Assembly: GCA_043757865.1 (NCBI GenBank)
Contig: JAYVOP010000034.1
Span: forward strand, 1-9,778
Source of the DNA: JAGNEJ01 sp043757865
GTDB lineage: Bacteria > Verrucomicrobiota > Verrucomicrobiia > Verrucomicrobiales > V1-33
Reading direction: 5' to 3'
Length of the DNA: 9,778 nt
Below, piece after piece: positions 6,576-9,778 of the stretch. The stretch's first letter is position 1. Each line of letters starts with the position of its first letter. Below the pieces are notes generated by a model. That model did no database searches. It was not told where the DNA came from and saw nothing but the letters and a program-made list of their open reading frames with translations. The translations under genes and the position numbers were made by a program.

Positions 6576-6636
6576 ATAAAATCCGTCCTGCGGGCGGCGG
6601 GGGATGGGTTATTTAATCTCTTTTCCAGCAGGCTCT

Positions 6637-6656
6637 CCCCACCCGGCTGGGCGGGG
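6637..6656 (+). other. GC-rich hairpin just upstream of the propeller/phosphoesterase start
   Basis: CCCCACCC (6637-6644) and GGGCGGGG (6649-6656) pair around a GGCT loop with a single A-C mismatch, giving seven G-C pairs. It ends six bases before ATG 6663. It lacks a following T-run, so it is not a standard intrinsic terminator. If transcribed it would obstruct initiation at 6663, which favours the alternative start at 6717 or a regulatory role. The pairing is visible directly; function is unknown. Confidence 0.45.
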
Positions 6657-6662
6657 CCTTAG

Positions 6663-9425
6663 ATGCGGGGATTATTTTGCTTCTCTGCGGTGCGGTGGGT
6701 GGCTCTAGTGCGGTCCATGAATCGGGAAATGATGCTTTGTGTGGCTGCCTTTGTTGGGGTGGCGATGGTGATGTCGGTGCTGCGGGAGCCGCAGGCGCTG
6801 GGGGGAATTGCGGATGCGGACTTTGCGCGGACGCTGGAGCGGGTGGGGCCGGATCCAGTGACGGGGCAGGCGCGGGTGGTCACGCCGGATAATCATTTAT
6901 TAACGCCTGCGGGGAAGCAGATCTCGCTGCCAGGAATGCGTCCGCAGGCGTTGGCGCTGAGCCCGGATGGCCAGATCCTGATGGCGGCGGGGAAGATTCC
7001 CGGGCTGGTGGTCCTGGATCCTAGCACGGGGGAGGTGCGCGCGCGGGTGGAGTTGCCGGGGGTGGCGGAGGATGCGCCAGAGCCAGTGTCCGGGAATATT
7101 TTGAAGCCGGATAAGAGTGGTCAGGTGAGTTTCACGGGGCTGATTTTTTCAGCAGATGGGGCGCATTTGTATTTATCTAATGTGAATGGAAGCATTAAAG
7201 AATTTACCGTTAGTAAAGCGGGCGTGGTGGAGCCACTGCGGAATCTCCCGTTGCCGCCAGCCAATGCCCCAGGCCGGAAGAATGAGATCCCGGCGGGATT
7301 AGCGCTGTCGGCGGATGGGCGAAAATTGTATGTGGCGTTGAATCTGAGTAACCAGTTAGGGGAAATGGATTTGGAGTCGGGCGTGATGTCCCGGACGTGG
7401 GCCGTGGGCGTGGCTCCGTATGATGTGCGGCGGATCGGCGGGAAGCTGTATGTGAGTAACTGGGGTGGGCGGCGGCCCGATGGGAGCGGGCCGGAGTCTC
7501 ACGCGGGACGCGGCACGACGGTGCGCGTGGCGGCGGAAACAGGGGCGGCTAGGGAGGGCTCGTTGTCCATCATTGAGCTGGGAAAAGAGGCGGTGCCAGT
7601 GGAGCTGGTGACGGGGCGTCATGCTAGTGGGCTAGCCGTTTCCCCAGGCGAGCGCTGGCTCTGTGTGGCTTGTGCTAACGAGGATGCGGTGGCGGTGCTA
7701 GACGTGGCGGCGGGACGTTTTGTGGCTAATATATTTCCGAAGCAGACGCCTGCGGACTTGTTTGGAGCCGCTCCTAACGCGCTGGCTTTCTCAGCAGATG
7801 GAAACCATCTATATTGCTGTAATGGGACGCAAAATGCGGTGGCGGTGCTGAAATGGGAGGAGGGTCGGGCGGAGTTTGCGGGGCTGTTGCCCACGGGCTG
7901 GTATCCTGGCGCGGTGGTCTATGATGGCGCGCGGCAGCAGCTCTGTGTGGGGAATGTGAAGGGCATCACGCCCACGTTAGGCAAGGCTCCCGGCGGTGGC
8001 GCAGCGGGGTTCAATACCCACCAATTTTTCGGCACGGTGAGTTTGATCCCGCTGGCCACGGATCTCACGGCTAGCACGGCGGCGGTCACGGTAAATAATC
8101 GCGTGCCGCTGCTGGCTCAGGCGCTGGCCCCGGCACGTCCGCTGGTGCTGCCGCGGCCCGTGCCAGAGCGGGTCGGAGAGCCGAGCGTCTTTCGGCATGT
8201 GGTCTATATCATCAAAGAAAACCGCACCTATGACCAAGTGCTAGGCGATCTGCCGCAGGGGAATGGCGACGAGAAATTGTGCATTTTCGGAGAACAGATC
8301 ACGCCGAATCAGCATCAGTGGTGCCGGGATTTTGCGCTGTTAGATAACACGTATTGTTCCGGCATCTTGAGCGCAGATGGGCATAACTGGAGTTGTAGCG
8401 CCATCACCACGGACTATGTGGAAAAGCAGTTTGCAGGCTTCCCCCGCAGCTATCCAGATGGCACGGACCTGGGAGATACAGATGGGCTGGCGTGGTCTCC
8501 GGCGGGGTTCATTTGGGATCACGCGGCAGCCAAGGGATTGGGGGTGCGGATCTATGGGGAGTTCGCAGCGGGGCGGCGGGCGTGGAAAGAGCCTGAGCGC
8601 GAGGGAAAGCCGCTGTTTCCTGAAATTTGGAGTGACTGGCTAGCCCATCACGGCGGCCCGGGAAGTGAGTTGTCCCTGGGCTCCCTGGGTAACATTCCCT
8701 CCGTGATGGCCCACAGTTGCACGGACTATCCGGGCTTCGATATGGACATCCCAGATCAATTCCGCAGCCATGCTTTCCTAGCCGAACTAAGCCAGTGGGA
8801 GGCGACGGGCAAGATGCCATCCCTCTGCGTCATGAGCTTGGGCGGAGATCATACCAGCGGCACCAAGCCAGGGAAGCCGACGCCACGTGCGCAGGTGGCA
8901 GACAATGACTCTGCCCTAGCCCAGATCGTGGAGGGTCTGAGCCACAGTCCATTTTGGAAAGACACCTGTGTGATCGCCATTGAAGATGATCCGCAGAATG
9001 GCTGGGATCATGTGAGCGGGTATCGCACCACGTGTTATGTGCTCAGTGCGTGGTCCCGCGGGCGGGGCACCATTTCCACGCAATACAACCAAACGAGCGT
9101 GCTGCGGACCATCGAACTCATGCTAGGACTGCGCCCGATGAATGAGCTGGACGCGACGGCCACGCCGCTGAGTGAATGCTTTGGCCCGGAGCCGGACTTC
9201 ACGCCCGTCGTCGCGCTGCCGCCACGTTGGCCGCTGGATGAACTGAATCTCATCCCAGCTAAGATTACGGATGCGCGGTTGCGGCACGATGCCGAGGTCT
9301 CGGACACCCTGCCATTTCAGGAAATGGACGCCTGCCCAGAGGACGTGCTCAATGAGATCCTGTGGCGTTCCGTGCAAGGCCCCATGGTGCCCTATCCAAC
9401 TTGGGCGATGGCTGCTGAGGACTAA
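6663..9425 (+). CDS. Beta-propeller (YVTN-type) plus PF04185-like phosphoesterase, exported
   Basis: The 920-residue product combines two domains. Residues about 90-470 carry propeller blades with repeated hydrophobic-SxDG-xLY units: LALSPDGQIL (97), LIFSADGAHLYLSN (160), LALSADGRKLYVAL (213), LAVSPGERWLCVA (324) and LAFSADGNHLYCCN (373). Residues 512 to about 850 resemble the acid phosphatase/phospholipase C-type phosphoesterase superfamily. Here the segment HVVYIIKENRTYDQVLGD (ENRTYD at 519-524), then GHNWSCSAITTDYVE, DHTSG (729-733) and EDDPQNGWDHV (774-784) supply the likely metal-binding and catalytic residues. Such proteins hydrolyse phosphate esters outside the cytoplasm; the substrate is unknown. 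A hydrophobic run LCVAAFVGVAMVMSVL (25-40) acts as signal peptide or anchor. ATG 6717 (M19) gives a more ordinary signal peptide and clears the hairpin, so the true start may be there. No partner gene is adjacent, and the unusual leader interval suggests its own regulation. Confidence 0.85.
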   Translation: MRGLFCFSAVRWVALVRSMNREMMLCVAAFVGVAMVMSVLREPQALGGIADADFARTLERVGPDPVTGQARVVTPDNHLLTPAGKQISLPGMRPQALALSPDGQILMAAGKIPGLVVLDPSTGEVRARVELPGVAEDAPEPVSGNILKPDKSGQVSFTGLIFSADGAHLYLSNVNGSIKEFTVSKAGVVEPLRNLPLPPANAPGRKNEIPAGLALSADGRKLYVALNLSNQLGEMDLESGVMSRTWAVGVAPYDVRRIGGKLYVSNWGGRRPDGSGPESHAGRGTTVRVAAETGAAREGSLSIIELGKEAVPVELVTGRHASGLAVSPGERWLCVACANEDAVAVLDVAAGRFVANIFPKQTPADLFGAAPNALAFSADGNHLYCCNGTQNAVAVLKWEEGRAEFAGLLPTGWYPGAVVYDGARQQLCVGNVKGITPTLGKAPGGGAAGFNTHQFFGTVSLIPLATDLTASTAAVTVNNRVPLLAQALAPARPLVLPRPVPERVGEPSVFRHVVYIIKENRTYDQVLGDLPQGNGDEKLCIFGEQITPNQHQWCRDFALLDNTYCSGILSADGHNWSCSAITTDYVEKQFAGFPRSYPDGTDLGDTDGLAWSPAGFIWDHAAAKGLGVRIYGEFAAGRRAWKEPEREGKPLFPEIWSDWLAHHGGPGSELSLGSLGNIPSVMAHSCTDYPGFDMDIPDQFRSHAFLAELSQWEATGKMPSLCVMSLGGDHTSGTKPGKPTPRAQVADNDSALAQIVEGLSHSPFWKDTCVIAIEDDPQNGWDHVSGYRTTCYVLSAWSRGRGTISTQYNQTSVLRTIELMLGLRPMNELDATATPLSECFGPEPDFTPVVALPPRWPLDELNLIPAKITDARLRHDAEVSDTLPFQEMDACPEDVLNEILWRSVQGPMVPYPTWAMAAED

Positions 9426-9463
9426 CCCCCACGCTCATTCTTGCCATTTCCTACCCCCTACCT

Positions 9464-9518
9464 GTGGCAACCCGCCCCTAGGCTTCGGAGTTTCCCCTAT
9501 ATGATTAGATGTTGCCAC
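9464..9518. repeat. Spaced inverted repeat, 8-base perfect arms
   Basis: GTGGCAAC (9464-9471) and its exact reverse complement GTTGCCAC (9511-9518) flank 39 bases, within the gap before the last gene. The arms do not extend further. This could be a pair of operator half-sites or a long-loop stem after the phosphoesterase gene, but an 8-base pair at this distance also arises by chance at a noticeable rate in a 200-base region. Confidence 0.3.
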
Positions 9519-9530
9519 GACGGGGGATCG

Positions 9531-9580
9531 GTGCCAAAATTAATTTGTAACTTGGGTAAATCTCAAAATTTTTCCCCACG
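9531..9580 (+). promoter_or_regulatory. AT-rich patch, probable promoter region of the DUF1549-like gene
   Basis: In a GC-rich window this stretch (around CCAAAATTAATTTGTAAC and AAATCTCAAAATTTTT) is the most AT-rich part. It lies 50-100 bases before a new gene that follows a 202-base gap. No pair of -35 and -10 hexamers with good spacing is convincing: TTGTAA at 9545 has only ATTTTT 17 bases later. Downstream of it the leader is pyrimidine-rich (9583-9610) and has no Shine-Dalgarno sequence. The promoter call rests on position and composition alone. Confidence 0.3.
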
Positions 9581-9627
9581 TGCACCTTCTCCTTCCCTTC
9601 TGTCCCACTAGTTTACTCCTGACTCCC

Positions 9628-9778
9628 ATGAACCAATCCGCATTCACCGTGTGGCTCTCTGCCGTTACCCTCAGCGTCACAGCTGTCGTTAGCGCTCAAG
9701 ATACGCCTCCAACCCAGAAGATCGACGCGCTGATCGAGTCTGGCTACAAGCAGCACAACGTAAAGCCGAACGCGCCTA
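9628..9778 (+). CDS. Exported DUF1549-like protein, N-terminal fragment (3' end outside window)
   Basis: Fifty codons are visible before the right edge. Residues 1-23 form a signal peptide (hydrophobic TVWLSAVTLSVTAVVSA, likely cleavage before Q24). After a short linker comes IDALIESGYKQHNVKPNAP (32-50), which matches the opening of the DUF1549 domain. DUF1549 is usually paired with DUF1553, sometimes with a cytochrome c or concanavalin-like domain, in large exported proteins abundant in Planctomycetota and Verrucomicrobiota. The role of that family is not established, although links to polysaccharide breakdown are often proposed. Only the beginning can be seen, so the full domain layout is unknown. 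The gene has its own upstream gap, so it probably starts a new transcription unit. Confidence 0.65.
   Translation, partial: MNQSAFTVWLSAVTLSVTAVVSAQDTPPTQKIDALIESGYKQHNVKPNAP

Larger units (their letters stand above)
6010..6662. other. Long non-coding interval with G-tracts and tandem repeats
   Basis: About 650 bases separate the aldehyde dehydrogenase from the propeller/phosphoesterase gene, in a window where other gaps are at most about 30 bases until the last gene. Every open frame here is short, differs between frames and is shaped by the repeats, so I call no gene with confidence. From left to right it contains a repeat of GCGCGGACTT across the stop of the previous gene (5990 and 6010), and a short hydrophobic frame at 6065-6196 that I do not call. 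Next come G-tracts (6143-6227), a 20-22 base degenerate tandem array (6286-6575), and a GC hairpin (6637-6656). No convincing intrinsic terminator with a T-run or sigma70 promoter was found, though one of each is expected if the two genes are separately transcribed. Confidence 0.8.

Noticed and set aside
1..9778. tRNA, rRNA, insertion sequence or integrase
   Set aside because: No cloverleaf, ribosomal RNA-like stretch, transposase frame or terminal repeats with target duplication were recognised.
1..9778. Apparent abundance of the tetramer CTAG, which is rare in many bacteria
   Set aside because: A rough count of about thirty is close to what base composition alone would give in a window of this size, so there is no real excess.

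Overview
The window looks like part of a chromosome from a Verrucomicrobiota-type bacterium, possibly of the wider PVC group. This rests on the combination of a PQQ-type sugar dehydrogenase, a beta-propeller/phosphoesterase fusion, the start of what looks like a DUF1549 protein with the characteristic opening, high GC, and translation starts with no clear Shine-Dalgarno sequence. All recognised genes are on the + strand. The assignment comes from gene content only and no species is claimed.

Layout. Positions 1-6009 form one tightly packed gene series: the end of a PQQ-dependent sugar dehydrogenase (1-264), an IlvD/Edd dehydratase overlapping it by ATGA (261-1940), a GNAT acetyltransferase also overlapping by ATGA (1937-2359), a PLP class IV aminotransferase joined in frame to an L,D-transpeptidase (2391-4226), a candidate 47-residue membrane peptide (4249-4392), and an aldehyde dehydrogenase of the 2-oxoglutarate-semialdehyde type (4420-6009). 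Gaps are between -4 and 31 bases, so a single transcript is likely. A gap of about 650 bases follows (6010-6662). It holds a run of G-tracts able to form a quadruplex, a degenerate tandem repeat with a 20-22 base period, and a strong hairpin. Then come a 920-residue secreted or periplasmic beta-propeller plus phosphoesterase protein (6663-9425), a 202-base intergenic region with an AT-rich patch and a spaced inverted repeat, and the first 50 codons of an exported DUF1549-like protein (9628 to the edge).

How the genes may work together. Sugar dehydrogenase, IlvD/Edd dehydratase and 2-oxoglutarate-semialdehyde dehydrogenase are the kinds of enzyme found in non-phosphorylative sugar-acid oxidation (aldose to aldonate to 2-keto-3-deoxy acid to 2-oxoglutarate semialdehyde to 2-oxoglutarate). 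However, the dehydratase resembles dihydroxy-acid dehydratase more than pentonate dehydratases, and the second dehydratase of that route is not in the window, so the link is only a hypothesis. The alternative is a branched-chain amino acid context, in which the class IV aminotransferase would be the partner.

The two most unusual items are the aminotransferase/L,D-transpeptidase fusion, whose junction is a signal-peptide-like segment, and the helically phased CAGG repeat array with the adjacent G-quadruplex motif.
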